Source of the DNA: Jannaschia marina
GTDB taxonomy: Bacteria > Pseudomonadota > Alphaproteobacteria > Rhodobacterales > Rhodobacteraceae
NCBI RefSeq assembly: GCF_013404595.1
Contig: NZ_JABVAX010000001.1
Coordinates: 186,001 to 250,000, forward strand
Length of the DNA: 64,000 bases
Direction of reading: 5' to 3'
Under the pieces are notes generated by a model that ran no database searches, was not told where the DNA came from, and saw nothing but the letters and a program-made list of their open reading frames with translations. A program made the translations under genes and the position numbers. Shown here in pieces: positions 17,642 through 26,986 of this stretch (position 1 is the first letter of the stretch; every line of letters begins with the position of its first letter).

Positions 17642-20611
17642 TTACTCCGTGCGCAGCGCTTCGTCGACGAGCGCGGCTTGTTGGGCTTTGTGTTGGCTGG
17701 CGAGACCGGTCGCCGGCGAGGCGGAGGCGGCGCGGCCCGCGTAGAGCGGTCGGGTGTGGCTGGCCCCGATGCGGGTCAGCACCCATTCGATGTTGGGCTC
17801 CACGAAGGTCCAGGCCCCCTGGTTCTTGGGCTCCTCCTGGCACCAGACGATCTCGGCCTGCTTGAAGCGGCCCAATTCGTTGACCATCGAGAGCGCGGGG
17901 AACGGATAGAACTGCTCCAGCCGCAACAGGTAGACGTCGTCGAGGCCGCGTTCGTCGCGCTCCTCCAGCAGGTCGTAGTAGACCTTGCCCGAGCAGATGA
18001 CGACGCGCCTGATCTTGTCGTCGGCGACGAGCTTCGTCTCGGAGTTGCCCTGCTCCGCGTCGTCCCAGAGGACGCGGTGGAAGGACGATCCGGTCAGGAA
18101 CTCCTCCTTCGCGGAGACGGCCAGTTTGTGCCGCAGGAGCGACTTCGGCGTCATCAGGATGAGCGGCTTGCGGAAATCGCGGTGCAGCTGCCGGCGCAGA
18201 ATGTGGAAGTAGTTGGCCGGGGTGGAGCAATTGGCGACGATCCAGTTGTCCTGCCCGCACATCTGCAGGAAGCGTTCGAGTCGGGCGGAGGAGTGTTCCG
18301 GGCCCTGGCCCTCGTATCCGTGGGGCAGCAGACAGACGAGACCCGACATGCGAAGCCACTTCGATTCCCCCGAGGAAACGAACTGGTCGAACATGATCTG
18401 CGCGCCGTTGGCGAAGTCGCCGAACTGCGCCTCCCACATCGTCAGCGCGTTGGGCTCGGCCAGCGAATAGCCGTATTCGAACCCGAGGACCGCGTATTCG
18501 GACAGGGCGCTGTCGATCACCTCGTAGTGGGACTGTCCCTCGCGAACATGGTTAAGCGGGTAATACCGCTCCTCGGTTTCCTGGTTCACGAGGCCGGAAT
18601 GCCGCTGGGAGAAGGTGCCGCGGGTCGAATCCTGGCCGGCCAGCCGCACGCGGTATCCCTCGGTCAGGAGCGAGCCGAAAGCCAGTGCCTCGGCCGTGGC
18701 CCAGTCGAAACCCGTGCCGCTTTCGAACATCTTCGACTTCGCCTCGATCAGGCGGCCCACGGTCTTGTGCATCGGGAAGCCGTCGGGAACCGAGGTCAGG
18801 GCGCGGCCCACGTCCTCGTAGGTCTTCTCCACGATGGCCGTCTCTCCGCGCACGTACTCGTCTGCGTCGCGGCGATCCAGGTGCGACCAGCGCCCGTCGA
18901 GCCAGTCGGCCTTGTTGGGCTTGTAGTCCTTCCCGGCCTCGAACTCCTGGGCGAGATGGTCCTGGAAGGCGACCTTCATGTCCTCGATCTCGCCCTCGGG
19001 GATCAGGCCATCCTTCACCAGCCGCTCGGTATAGAGCGTGAGCGTCGTCTTGTGGCCCTTGATCTTCTTGTACATCACCGGGTTCGTGAACATGGGCTCG
19101 TCGCCCTCGTTATGGCCGAACCGGCGGTAGCAGAAGATGTCGAGCACGACGTCCTTCCCGAACTTCTGCCGGAACTCGGTCGCCACGCGGGCGGCATGGA
19201 CCACGGCCTCCGGGTCGTCGCCGTTCACGTGGAAGATGGGGGCCTCGACCACCAGCGCGTTGTCCGTCGGATAGGGCGAGGAGCGCGAGAAGTGGGGGGC
19301 CGTCGTGAAGCCGATCTGGTTGTTGACGACGATATGGATCGTCCCGCCGGTCTTGTGGCCGCGCACGCCCGAGAGCGCGAAGCATTCGGCGACCACGCCC
19401 TGGCCGGCGAAGGCCGCGTCGCCATGCAGCAGGACACCGGTGACCTTGGTGCGGTCGGTGTCGTTCAGCTGATCCTGCTTAGCGCGGACCTTGCCGAGGA
19501 CGACCGGGTTCACCGCCTCGAGGTGCGAGGGGTTCGCCGTCAGGGACAGGTGCACGGTGTTGCCGTCGAACTCCCGGTCGCTCGACGCGCCGAGGTGGTA
19601 CTTCACGTCGCCCGAGCCGTCGACGTCCTCGGGTTTGAAGCTGCCGCCCTGGAATTCGTTGAAGATCGCCTTGTAGGGCTTTCCCATCACGTTGGCGAGC
19701 ACCGAGAGGCGGCCGCGGTGGGGCATCCCGATCACGATTTCTTCCAGCCCCAGCTGACCGCCGCGCTTGATGATCTGCTCCATCGCGGGGACGAGCGCCT
19801 CGCCGCCGTCGAGACCGAAGCGCTTGGTGCCCATGTACTTGACGTGCAGGAACTTCTCGAAGCCTTCCGCTTCCACCAGCTTGTTGAGGATGGCGCGGCG
19901 TCCGTTCTGGGTGAACTCGATCTCCTTGCCGAGGCCCTCGATCCGCTCCTTGAGCCAGGAGGATTGCTCGGGGTCGGAGATGTGCATGTACTGCAGCGCG
20001 AAGGTGCCGCAATACGTCCGCCGCAGGATCGAGACGATCTCCCGCAGGGTGGCGACCTCGAGGCCGAGGACATTGTCGATGAAGATCGGCCGGTCGAGGT
20101 CGGCCTCCTTGAAGCCATAGGATGCGGGCTCGAGCTCGGGATGCGGCTCGGGGTTGCGCATCCCCAGCGGGTCGAGCTTGGCGTCGAGGTGGCCCCGGAT
20201 GCGGAAGGCCCGGATCAGCATCAGCGCCCGGATCGAATCGAGCACGGCGCGCTTGATCGCATCGTCCGAGGGGGCCGCGCCGATCTCGGCGGCCTTCGAG
20301 CGGATCTTGTCACCCGCGGACTTGGCCTCCTTCGGGTCGACCGGGGCGGCCGGCCATTCGCCGGTCAGCGCCGCCGTCAGGTCGTCCGACGGCACCGGCG
20401 GCCAGTCGCCGCGCGCCCAGCTCGGACCCGCCGCCTCGGCCTGCGCGTCGCCGGCGTCGTCCTCGAGCGCGTCGAAGAACTGCCTCCAGGTGTCGTCCAC
20501 CGCGCCGGGATCGTCGGCGTAACGGGCGTACATCTGCTCCAGATAGGCCGCGTTGTGGCCCTGCATGAAGCTCGTGGAATGGAAGATGTCGTTGTCGGAT
20601 TGATCGGTCAT
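17642..20611 (-). CDS. sucA: 2-oxoglutarate dehydrogenase E1 component
   Basis: The 989-residue thiamine-diphosphate enzyme starts MTDQSDNDIFHSTSFMQGHN, the usual family N-terminus. An open frame upstream to 20902 is rejected because it overlaps the neighbouring exported-protein gene and adds low-complexity sequence. Typical E1o features are GMPHRGRLSVLANV, the ThDP-binding region with GDAAFAGQGVV, and the C-terminal LLPHGYEGQGPEHSS. It decarboxylates 2-oxoglutarate and passes the succinyl group to the odhB product. Expression is probably as part of the suc operon. Confidence 0.95.
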   Translation of the reverse strand: MTDQSDNDIFHSTSFMQGHNAAYLEQMYARYADDPGAVDDTWRQFFDALEDDAGDAQAEAAGPSWARGDWPPVPSDDLTAALTGEWPAAPVDPKEAKSAGDKIRSKAAEIGAAPSDDAIKRAVLDSIRALMLIRAFRIRGHLDAKLDPLGMRNPEPHPELEPASYGFKEADLDRPIFIDNVLGLEVATLREIVSILRRTYCGTFALQYMHISDPEQSSWLKERIEGLGKEIEFTQNGRRAILNKLVEAEGFEKFLHVKYMGTKRFGLDGGEALVPAMEQIIKRGGQLGLEEIVIGMPHRGRLSVLANVMGKPYKAIFNEFQGGSFKPEDVDGSGDVKYHLGASSDREFDGNTVHLSLTANPSHLEAVNPVVLGKVRAKQDQLNDTDRTKVTGVLLHGDAAFAGQGVVAECFALSGVRGHKTGGTIHIVVNNQIGFTTAPHFSRSSPYPTDNALVVEAPIFHVNGDDPEAVVHAARVATEFRQKFGKDVVLDIFCYRRFGHNEGDEPMFTNPVMYKKIKGHKTTLTLYTERLVKDGLIPEGEIEDMKVAFQDHLAQEFEAGKDYKPNKADWLDGRWSHLDRRDADEYVRGETAIVEKTYEDVGRALTSVPDGFPMHKTVGRLIEAKSKMFESGTGFDWATAEALAFGSLLTEGYRVRLAGQDSTRGTFSQRHSGLVNQETEERYYPLNHVREGQSHYEVIDSALSEYAVLGFEYGYSLAEPNALTMWEAQFGDFANGAQIMFDQFVSSGESKWLRMSGLVCLLPHGYEGQGPEHSSARLERFLQMCGQDNWIVANCSTPANYFHILRRQLHRDFRKPLILMTPKSLLRHKLAVSAKEEFLTGSSFHRVLWDDAEQGNSETKLVADDKIRRVVICSGKVYYDLLEERDERGLDDVYLLRLEQFYPFPALSMVNELGRFKQAEIVWCQEEPKNQGAWTFVEPNIEWVLTRIGASHTRPLYAGRAASASPATGLASQHKAQQAALVDEALRTE

Positions 20612-20720
20612 TTTTGGACCTCGGGGGTTCGATGCGTCTGTGTCTCGGGGGTCAGGTCGGGGCGGCCGAAGGGGGATGCAACCCTCCGCGCCCCGCGCGT
20701 TCGCAATCGCCGTCGCAGGG

Positions 20721-21377
20721 TCATCGCCGGACCTCCACGTCCCGCACCGCGAAGACCTGCGTGGTGATGATCGCGTCGAGATGCAGCGGGGCCTCCGCCC
20801 CCGCGGGCGGCAGGTTCCGCGCCAGGGTGACCGACGTGTAGGGCAGCGTGTCGCCATGCGGCGCGAAGGCCCGCCGCTGCATCTCCTGCACGACCGGAAC
20901 ATCGGCCAGAATGCGCGTCGCGTCGTCGAAGGCAGGGGCCCCGAACAGGCAGGTCGTGCGGTGGATCCGCCCGGCCTCCGGGTCGGTGATCTGCTCGCCC
21001 ATCAGGAGGAGCACGGCCTCCCCGCGCTCATAGAGAGTGCGGTTCACGCTCTTGTCCTCGATCCAGGCCAGCGTGTCCTCCCGCAACGTCCAGCGCGCGG
21101 CCCAGCCGGTCTTCGCGTCGTGGTCGTGATCGTGGCCGTGGTCGTCCTCCTCGGGCACCACGGTGAAGATGGCGAGCATCGCGTGGGACAGGGCCAGTTG
21201 CGCGCCGGGCCGGTCGAACGGGCGCACGGGGCTCCAGCCCTCGGAGGCCAGCGCGGCCACGTAGGGGGCCGAGGTCACATGCCGTTCGAGGCAGGCCGAG
21301 ATCTCGGGTCCGAGAGTCGGCATCTCGACCGCTCCCGCCGGCATGGCAAGGAGGCAGAGGAGGCCGGCGCGGATCAC
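20721..21377 (-). CDS. small exported protein with a His/Asp-rich loop, unknown function
   Basis: The 218-residue product has a signal peptide ending near residue 16 (LLCLLAMPAGA). The mature part has two cysteines, C29 in ISACLERH and C143 in TTCLFGAP, probably a disulfide, and a metal-binding-looking HGHDHDHD at about 80-87. SACLERHVTSAPYVAALASEGW matches ACLADERDFDALLASFESEGW in the next gene, so the two are distant paralogues. It lies between that gene and sucA in the suc block. Function unknown. Confidence 0.75.
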   Translation of the reverse strand: MIRAGLLCLLAMPAGAVEMPTLGPEISACLERHVTSAPYVAALASEGWSPVRPFDRPGAQLALSHAMLAIFTVVPEEDDHGHDHDHDAKTGWAARWTLREDTLAWIEDKSVNRTLYERGEAVLLLMGEQITDPEAGRIHRTTCLFGAPAFDDATRILADVPVVQEMQRRAFAPHGDTLPYTSVTLARNLPPAGAEAPLHLDAIITTQVFAVRDVEVRR

Positions 21378-21457
21378 CCCGCCACCTCTTGGCGGACGGC
21401 CGGACAGGGCCGCGGTGGCAGGGGTGCCGAGGTCATCGAAGACGCATCACGCATCGG

Positions 21458-22069
21458 TCACCGACCTTCGTCCGGGTTCATCACCGACACGGTTTCGACG
21501 ATGGAAACGGTCGTCGTGTCGGTGGTCAGATCCGAGAGTACCTCGGGTTCGAGGCCGATGACCATCACGCGGCGCAGAGGATCTTCGGCCAGGGTCTCGA
21601 AGGTCGAGGGGCCGAAGCCCTCGTCCGTGCCGCTGGCCGGTGTCCCTTCCGGCGTGGCGATGCGGCAGATCACCTCTACGATGTCGAGACGGCCTTGCTG
21701 CGGCATCCCCCAGTTGAAGGTCATCGACTCGTCGCCGCGGGTCAGGACCCGCTGCTTGGCGAGGTCGGTATCCACCCGCCGGGCGAGACCCGGGACGGTC
21801 CGGCGCTGAAGCGACATGATTTGGGGCAGCGTCTCGCCGCCCCGGTCGGTCGACGCGTAGAAGATCGTGCGGGCGAGGGCGATCCGCTCGACGGCGTCCT
21901 CCGGAAGCGGCGCGCCGGGCTCGAGGGCCGTCCAGCCCTCGGATTCGAACGAGGCGAGGAGCGCGTCGAAGTCGCGCTCGTCGGCAAGACAGGCCTCCGG
22001 GGTCGTCTGGGCGTGGACCGGGATCGCGAGCAGAGTCGCTACAAACAGAATACCGATAGAGCGTTTCAT
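21458..22069 (-). CDS. small exported protein, unknown function
   Basis: The 203-residue protein has a clear signal peptide (MKRSIGILFVATLLAIPVHA) and two mature cysteines, C27 (PEACLADE) and C135 (VEVICRIATP). The start at 22069 has AAAGGAG nine bases upstream; the frame stays open further up but without a ribosome site. Similar overall to the 20721-21377 product: an early CL motif, SEGW, then a Cys-containing strand. It is separated from the DUF805 gene by 190 bp in which no gene is visible. Function unknown. Confidence 0.75.
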   Translation of the reverse strand: MKRSIGILFVATLLAIPVHAQTTPEACLADERDFDALLASFESEGWTALEPGAPLPEDAVERIALARTIFYASTDRGGETLPQIMSLQRRTVPGLARRVDTDLAKQRVLTRGDESMTFNWGMPQQGRLDIVEVICRIATPEGTPASGTDEGFGPSTFETLAEDPLRRVMVIGLEPEVLSDLTTDTTTVSIVETVSVMNPDEGR

Positions 22070-22259
22070 ATCATCAATCTCCTTTGTGGTATGCAGTTGC
22101 CGTTCTCCGCCATCGGTGGACCGACCCGGGGCCTCGTCCGAGGCATGGGACGGGCGGCCGAGGTCTCGACAGCCACGCCTGGCTCTGCGACGCACGCCAT
22201 CCCGACATGGCGGACCTGCCGTGCGCGGCTGGTCCAAGTGGATATGCGGGCGGACCCCC

Positions 22260-22859
22260 TCACGACGCCCCCGCGGGGTTCGCGCCGAAACGGTTCGGCC
22301 CGGGCGTCGGGGCCTGCATCAGCATTACCAGGAACACAATTCCACAGACGAGAAACCCGAGGAACAGGAGCGCGAAGAAGAACGATGCGAGTCCGATCAG
22401 CTCCAGCCCGACGAAGAGCAACCCACCCACAAGCAAGGCTGCGAATGGCAGAAGCACCCACCAGCCAGGCCGTCCGGTGTCATGAAGCCGCCGCCATGTT
22501 GCCGCCAGCTGCGGCAGGAACATCGCAACCCCCAGAATGATCGACGGAATGCCGCCGCTATAGGTCCGGGTGACGACTTCGGCCTGCCCGTTCACGACAG
22601 GACCCAGCTCCTGCGTGATGAACGTGGGTCCGAGACCGTAGGCTGCGCGGAACTCCGTGATCCTAAGCCTGTCGAGGTACTGTTCGGGGATCGCATGGAC
22701 GGTGATCGCGGGGCCGAACACGGCGGCCGTCGCCGCGAAGAGAATGAGCTGCAGGAGGAAAACGGCCGCGACGAACCACCAGAACTCCGACCGCGAGGCG
22801 CGGCCGGAGAACGTGACGTACTTCTTCAAACACGTCCGGGTGGCTGCCACCGGTCCCAT
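22260..22859 (-). CDS. DUF805 family membrane protein
   Basis: The 199-residue membrane protein has the DUF805 hallmarks: N-terminal CLKKYVTFSGRASRSEFWWF, a membrane segment, then WRRLHDTGRPGWW followed by two more membrane segments. Its ATG lies one base after the sucD stop, so it is almost surely co-transcribed with sucD. DUF805 proteins are widespread inner-membrane proteins without an established role. The loop between the first two membrane segments (about 55-110) is longer than in short family members. Confidence 0.87.
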   Translation of the reverse strand: MGPVAATRTCLKKYVTFSGRASRSEFWWFVAAVFLLQLILFAATAAVFGPAITVHAIPEQYLDRLRITEFRAAYGLGPTFITQELGPVVNGQAEVVTRTYSGGIPSIILGVAMFLPQLAATWRRLHDTGRPGWWVLLPFAALLVGGLLFVGLELIGLASFFFALLFLGFLVCGIVFLVMLMQAPTPGPNRFGANPAGAS

Positions 22860-22860
22860 C

Positions 22861-23742
22861 TCAGCCGATCGCCTCCTTCACCGCCTCGCCCAGCGTGGCC
22901 GGGCTGTCGGCGACGACGATGCCCGCGCTGCGCATGGCTTCGATCTTGCTCTCGGCGTCGCCCTTGCCGCCGGCGACGATGGCGCCCGCATGGCCCATGC
23001 GGCGGCCCGGAGGCGCGGTGCGACCGGCGATGAAACCGGCGGTCGGTTTCCAGCGCCCCTTCTTCTTCTCGGAGGCCAGGAACTCCGCCGCTTCCTCTTC
23101 GGCCGTGCCGCCGATCTCGCCAATCATGATGATCGACTGTGTCTCGTCGTCGGCCAGGAACATCTCCAGTACGTCGATATGCTCGGTCCCCTTGATGGGG
23201 TCGCCGCCGATGCCCACCGCCGTCGACTGGCCGAGGCCCATGTCCGTCGTCTGTTTCACGGCCTCGTAGGTCAGGGTGCCCGAACGCGACACGACGCCGA
23301 CCGAGCCGCGCTTGTGGATGTGGCCCGGCATGATGCCGATCTTGCAGGCGTCGGGCGTGATGACACCGGGGCAGTTCGGGCCCACGAGCCGCGTCTTCGA
23401 GCCGTCGAGCGCGCGCTTCACCTTCATCATGTCGAGCACCGGGATGCCCTCGGTGATGCAGACGACCAGCGGGATCTCGGCGTCGATCGCCTCGAGGATC
23501 GAGTCGGCGGCGAAGGGGGGCGGCACGTAGATGACGCTGGCGTTGGCACCGGTCGCGTGGACCGCCTCGTGGCAGCTGTCGAAGACCGGCAGGTCGAGAT
23601 GCGTCTGACCGCCCTTGCCGGGGGTCACGCCGCCGACCATCTTCGTGCCGTAGGCGATCGCCTGTTCGCTGTGGAACGTGCCCTGGGAGCCGGTGAGCCC
23701 CTGGCAGATCACCTTCGTGTCGGTGTCGATGAGAATGGCCAT
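22861..23742 (-). CDS. sucD: succinyl-CoA synthetase alpha subunit (ADP-forming type)
   Basis: The 293-residue protein has the CoA-binding Rossmann domain ([18 protein letters not shown]) and the phosphohistidine loop [12 protein letters not shown] with the active histidine near residue 251. With the sucC product it converts succinyl-CoA to succinate with substrate-level phosphorylation. It is unusually separated from sucC by four small genes for exported proteins, though all lie in one direction. It is followed immediately by the DUF805 gene. Confidence 0.95.
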   Translation of the reverse strand: MAILIDTDTKVICQGLTGSQGTFHSEQAIAYGTKMVGGVTPGKGGQTHLDLPVFDSCHEAVHATGANASVIYVPPPFAADSILEAIDAEIPLVVCITEGIPVLDMMKVKRALDGSKTRLVGPNCPGVITPDACKIGIMPGHIHKRGSVGVVSRSGTLTYEAVKQTTDMGLGQSTAVGIGGDPIKGTEHIDVLEMFLADDETQSIIMIGEIGGTAEEEAAEFLASEKKKGRWKPTAGFIAGRTAPPGRRMGHAGAIVAGGKGDAESKIEAMRSAGIVVADSPATLGEAVKEAIG

Positions 23743-23784
23743 ACGGGGCCCTCCTTGGTCTTGGCTTGTGCGGTGCGCGGTGCC

Positions 23785-24366
23785 TCAGCGGGACCGCGCG
23801 TGAACGATGAGAATGACCGGATGATCGAAGGCCGTGCCCTGACCGCTCTCCGGGTCGGTGAAGGTGGTGCGCGCGACCGGAAGCGTCACGGCCAGATCCT
23901 CGAAGAAGAACCCGACGCCGCCGTCCGCGTTGCGCCCCGCGCCGAGCGGGGCCCGCAGCAGGTCGCTCCCGTCGACGAGCCGGGGCGTCAGGATCTCCCC
24001 GGCGAGGCGATTGGCCAGCGCCGTGCCCACCGCGGGCGAGCCGACCGAGCAACCGTTCCCGGCGATGCTGCGCCGCCGCCCCTGATCGTCGGTGAAGGTC
24101 TGCTCCGGTGCAGGGCCGATGCGGATGAAGGTCAGCGTGCCGGGGTTCGCGTAGACGACCGCGCGGCCGTCCCGCTCCCGCACCGGAAAGTCGAGGGCGC
24201 GGGCGGCGCGGTCCTGCGCGCTCCGCGTGCGGTTGTTGAGGCAGACGGCCTCGGCCGCGAACCGCATCCGCTGCGCCGCGATATTCGAGACGCCGGGGCT
24301 GAACCCGCCGGTCGTCGGCACGCAGCCGGCGAGACCGAGCATCAGCAGAAGTGCACGTTTTATCAT
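23785..24366 (-). CDS. putative lipoprotein of unknown function
   Basis: The 193-residue protein starts MIKRALLLMLGLAGCVPTTG; the lipobox LAGC predicts lipidation at C15. Two further cysteines, C42 (AVCLNNR) and C106 (GNGCSVGS), fit the two-cysteine pattern of the neighbouring exported proteins. Its ATG overlaps the stop of the upstream gene (24363-24366), so translation is coupled. It lies between sucC and sucD. Function unknown. Confidence 0.75.
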   Translation of the reverse strand: MIKRALLLMLGLAGCVPTTGGFSPGVSNIAAQRMRFAAEAVCLNNRTRSAQDRAARALDFPVRERDGRAVVYANPGTLTFIRIGPAPEQTFTDDQGRRRSIAGNGCSVGSPAVGTALANRLAGEILTPRLVDGSDLLRAPLGAGRNADGGVGFFFEDLAVTLPVARTTFTDPESGQGTAFDHPVILIVHARSR

Positions 24367-24863
24367 CGCAGGGCCTCGCTTGCATCGGGGGTCAGCCGCT
24401 CGACCGACAGGAAGGTCTCGGTTCCGTTCGGTCCGGGCCGGGTGCCGGTATGGACGACCGCGACGCGCCCGGGGTTCAGCGCGCGGGCGACGAGCAGGGT
24501 GGTGCCCGGCAGGTCCGGGTGAGTGGCGGGCAGGGGAGCCTCGGTGGTGATCCCCTCCGCCTCGGCGGCGGCCGCCGCCACCTCCGCCGCCGCTGCCCCG
24601 TGGTCGCCGTCGAAGGCGACCTCGCAGCGCCGGTCGGTATTCCGGGTCACCGCGCTCGTCGCGGGTGACGGTGCCACGTCGGAGAAGGGGGCGAGGTCGT
24701 AGAAATCGTACCGGCCGTGCGGGGCCAGTTCGGCTTCGGCGATCGCGGACGTGAGAAAGGGGGAAAAGCAGTTGCGGGCGAAGGCGTCGAGCGCCGCCGC
24801 CCGCTGCGGGTTGGCGAGGGCCGATCCCGAGATCAGCGTCAGGAGGAGGGTCGCACGCAGCAT
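24363..24863 (-). CDS. small exported protein, unknown function
   Basis: The 166-residue product has a signal peptide (MLRATLLLTLISGSALA) and two mature cysteines, C32 (RNCFSPF) and C80 (RRCEVAF). An alanine-rich helical segment follows at about 89-105. It overlaps the downstream lipoprotein gene by 4 bp and follows the 24868-25359 gene after 4 bp. The shared layout with its neighbours suggests a divergent family, though sequence identity is low. Confidence 0.7.
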   Translation of the reverse strand: MLRATLLLTLISGSALANPQRAAALDAFARNCFSPFLTSAIAEAELAPHGRYDFYDLAPFSDVAPSPATSAVTRNTDRRCEVAFDGDHGAAAAEVAAAAAEAEGITTEAPLPATHPDLPGTTLLVARALNPGRVAVVHTGTRPGPNGTETFLSVERLTPDASEALR

Positions 24864-24867
24864 CCCG

Positions 24868-25359
24868 TCACTCCGCCGCGCGCGATTGCGCGTCGATCAA
24901 GGTGCTGTCCGCCTGCCGCACCATCTGCACGGCGATCCGGTTGCCCTTGGTGCCGTCCATGCCCCAGATCTCACCGCCCGAGACCTCCTCGATCGTCAGC
25001 TCTCCGAAATTCCAGCCGAGCTGTTCCTTCAGATCCGCGAAGAGGAGCGCATGATCCTCCTTGGAGAGGGCGCTGTCGGGGACGACCATCGCGCAGGAAA
25101 CGCCGGCCCCCCAGCCGAGCGTCAGCGTGGTTCCATTGCCATGGGTCAGGACGGCACCGTCGGCGGTGGCTCCGGCCTCTTCGAAGTCGGCTGCGAACTT
25201 CGCTCCGGCTGCCGCGGCCTGCCCGTCTCGCGGCTCGACCCCGTCGACGATGCAATGCGCCATCACGAGGGACGTATAGCGATCCCAGGAGGTCAGCGTC
25301 TCCTCTGCAAGGGCAGGTGTGCCGAGCAGGAGGGCGGCAAGAAGGGAAAGGCGGTGCAT
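24868..25359 (-). CDS. small exported protein, unknown function
   Basis: The 163-residue product starts MHRLSLLAALLLGTPALAEE, a typical signal peptide. The mature part has two cysteines, C36 (MAHCIVDG) and C89 (GVSCAMVVP). Longer starts at 25437 add no signal-like sequence and are rejected. It sits between the small lipoprotein gene after sucC and the 24363 gene, in the same direction. Function unknown. Confidence 0.72.
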   Translation of the reverse strand: MHRLSLLAALLLGTPALAEETLTSWDRYTSLVMAHCIVDGVEPRDGQAAAAGAKFAADFEEAGATADGAVLTHGNGTTLTLGWGAGVSCAMVVPDSALSKEDHALLFADLKEQLGWNFGELTIEEVSGGEIWGMDGTKGNRIAVQMVRQADSTLIDAQSRAAE

Positions 25360-25440
25360 CGAATTACTCAGATCGAAACGAATGGCCCGGCGCATCGCGC
25401 CAAGCGGGTACGTTTCTTCAACGTCGGCCCGCTGCATGTG

Positions 25441-25632
25441 TCAGCTCTCGGTCTCTTCGGCCGTGCCGAACTCGGGTGGATAGGGGGTGCCTCGCGCGTC
25501 GGTCTCGAGCGACCATGTCGCCCGGTCGAGGGGAATCGCCCCATTCTCGTTGGCGCAGCCCGAGAGCGCCGCCAAGATCGTCAGCGCCGGTAGCGCCGGC
25601 CGGAGGATTTGCTTGCGGAAAGCGGCCGTCAC
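25441..25632 (-). CDS. small lipoprotein coupled to sucC
   Basis: A GTG start at 25632 overlaps the sucC stop (GTGA). The 63-residue product has a basic N-terminus, a hydrophobic stretch and the lipobox LSGC at residues 23-26, so the mature part would be only about 38 residues, rich in acidic and Pro residues. The GTGA overlap and the lipobox together argue that it is real. It has no cysteine beyond the lipidated one, unlike most of the other small exported proteins nearby. Confidence 0.65.
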   Translation of the reverse strand: MTAAFRKQILRPALPALTILAALSGCANENGAIPLDRATWSLETDARGTPYPPEFGTAEETES

Positions 25633-26822
25633 CCCTTCACCGCCTTCACGATCTTCTGCGCGCCGTCCTTCAGGTCGTCGGCGGCGACCACGTCGAGCCC
25701 GCTTTCGTTGATGATGGCCTTGCCCTTCTCGACGTTCGTGCCTTCGAGCCGCACGACGAGCGGCACCTCGAGACCTACTTCCTTGACGGCGGCGACAACG
25801 CCCTCGGCGATCACGTCGCAGCGCATGATGCCGCCGAAGATGTTGACGAGGATGCCTTTCACGTTCGGATCGGAGGTGATGATCTTGAAGGCCTCGGTCA
25901 CCTTCTCCTTCGTCGCTCCGCCTCCGACGTCGAGGAAGTTCGCCGGCTCCGCACCGTAGAGCTTGATGATATCCATCGTCGCCATGGCGAGGCCCGCGCC
26001 GTTCACCATGCAGCCGATCTCGCCGTCGAGCGCGATGTAGTTCAGGTCGTACTTCGAGGCGGCGAGTTCCTTCGGGTCCTCCTCCGTCTCGTCGCGCAGC
26101 TCGGTGATGTCCTTGTGGCGGTAGATGGCGTTGCCGTCGAAGCCGACCTTCGCGTCGAGCACCTTCAGGTCGCCGCCGTCCGTCACGATGAGCGGGTTGA
26201 TCTCCAGCATCTCCATGTCCTTCTCGGTGAAGGCCCGGTAGAGCTTGCCCATGAGTGCCACGCACTGCTTGACCTGCGCGCCCTCGAGGCCGAGGGCGAA
26301 GGCCACGCGACGGCCGTGCCAGGGCTGGAAGCCGGTGGCGGGGTCGACGTCGAAGCTGATGATCTTCTCGGGGGTGGAGGCGGCGACCTCCTCGATGTCC
26401 ATGCCGCCCTCGGTCGAGCAGACGAAGCCGACGCGGCTCGTCGCGCGGTCGACCAGAAGGGCGAGGTAGAGTTCGCGCTCGATGCCCGAGCCGTCCTCGA
26501 TGTAGATGCGGTTGACCTGCTTTCCCGCCGGGCCGGTCTGATGCGTCACGAGCGTGTTGCCCAGCATCTTCGCGGCCTCTTCGGCGGCCTCCTCGACCGA
26601 CTTGGCGAGGCGGACGCCGCCCTTCTCGCCGGCCTCGGCCTCCTTGAAGCTGCCCTTGCCGCGGCCGCCCGCGTGGATCTGCGCCTTGACCACCCAGAGC
26701 GGCCCGTCGAGCTGGCTCGCAGCGTTCTTGGCGTCGGCGGCCCGCGTCACGGCGACCCCGTCGGACACCGGCGCGCCGTAGTCGCGCAGGAGCGCCTTGG
26801 CCTGATACTCGTGGATGTTCAT
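25629..26822 (-). CDS. sucC: succinyl-CoA synthetase beta subunit
   Basis: The 397-residue subunit begins [19 protein letters not shown], the family N-terminus. It has an ATP-grasp domain ([18 protein letters not shown]) and a C-terminal CoA-ligase domain with [16 protein letters not shown]. It provides the nucleotide site for succinyl-CoA synthetase with the sucD product. It is the first gene of the long minus-strand block ending with lpdA. The upstream region carries two TGTGATCACA palindromes that probably control the whole operon. Confidence 0.95.
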   Translation of the reverse strand: MNIHEYQAKALLRDYGAPVSDGVAVTRAADAKNAASQLDGPLWVVKAQIHAGGRGKGSFKEAEAGEKGGVRLAKSVEEAAEEAAKMLGNTLVTHQTGPAGKQVNRIYIEDGSGIERELYLALLVDRATSRVGFVCSTEGGMDIEEVAASTPEKIISFDVDPATGFQPWHGRRVAFALGLEGAQVKQCVALMGKLYRAFTEKDMEMLEINPLIVTDGGDLKVLDAKVGFDGNAIYRHKDITELRDETEEDPKELAASKYDLNYIALDGEIGCMVNGAGLAMATMDIIKLYGAEPANFLDVGGGATKEKVTEAFKIITSDPNVKGILVNIFGGIMRCDVIAEGVVAAVKEVGLEVPLVVRLEGTNVEKGKAIINESGLDVVAADDLKDGAQKIVKAVKG

Positions 26823-26935
26823 GGGAGGTGCCCCCGCTGGTCAGATGGTGGTTGCACCGACCCCTGACATGCGCGTCCGCCCATTGGAACTGAATTTGCC
26901 GCGATCCCATTCGATTCGATAGAAATCACGCCTTT

Positions 26936-26966
26936 TGTGATCACAGGTATTCAGAGTGTGATCACA
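26936..26966. promoter_or_regulatory. paired TGTGATCACA operator upstream of sucC
   Basis: Two identical 10-bp palindromes at 26936-26945 and 26957-26966 have centres 21 bp apart (two helical turns). With their outer flanks they form a larger inverted repeat, TTTTGTGATCACA facing TGTGATCACAAAA. The near edge is 113 bp from the sucC start. The same pair occurs upstream of sdhC. The binding protein is not identified. Confidence 0.75.
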
Positions 26967-26986
26967 AAAGCGGATCGCCTCGCCGC

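Noticed and set aside
17678..20767. Very long plus-strand open frame of about 1,029 codons
   Set aside because: It is the antisense shadow of sucA in high-GC DNA; its translation is low-complexity (Val/Leu/His/Arg-rich) and has no domain.
20612..20902. N-terminal extension of sucA by 97 codons
   Set aside because: The extension overlaps the exported-protein gene, is Arg/Ser-rich and precedes the standard MTDQSDNDIF start.
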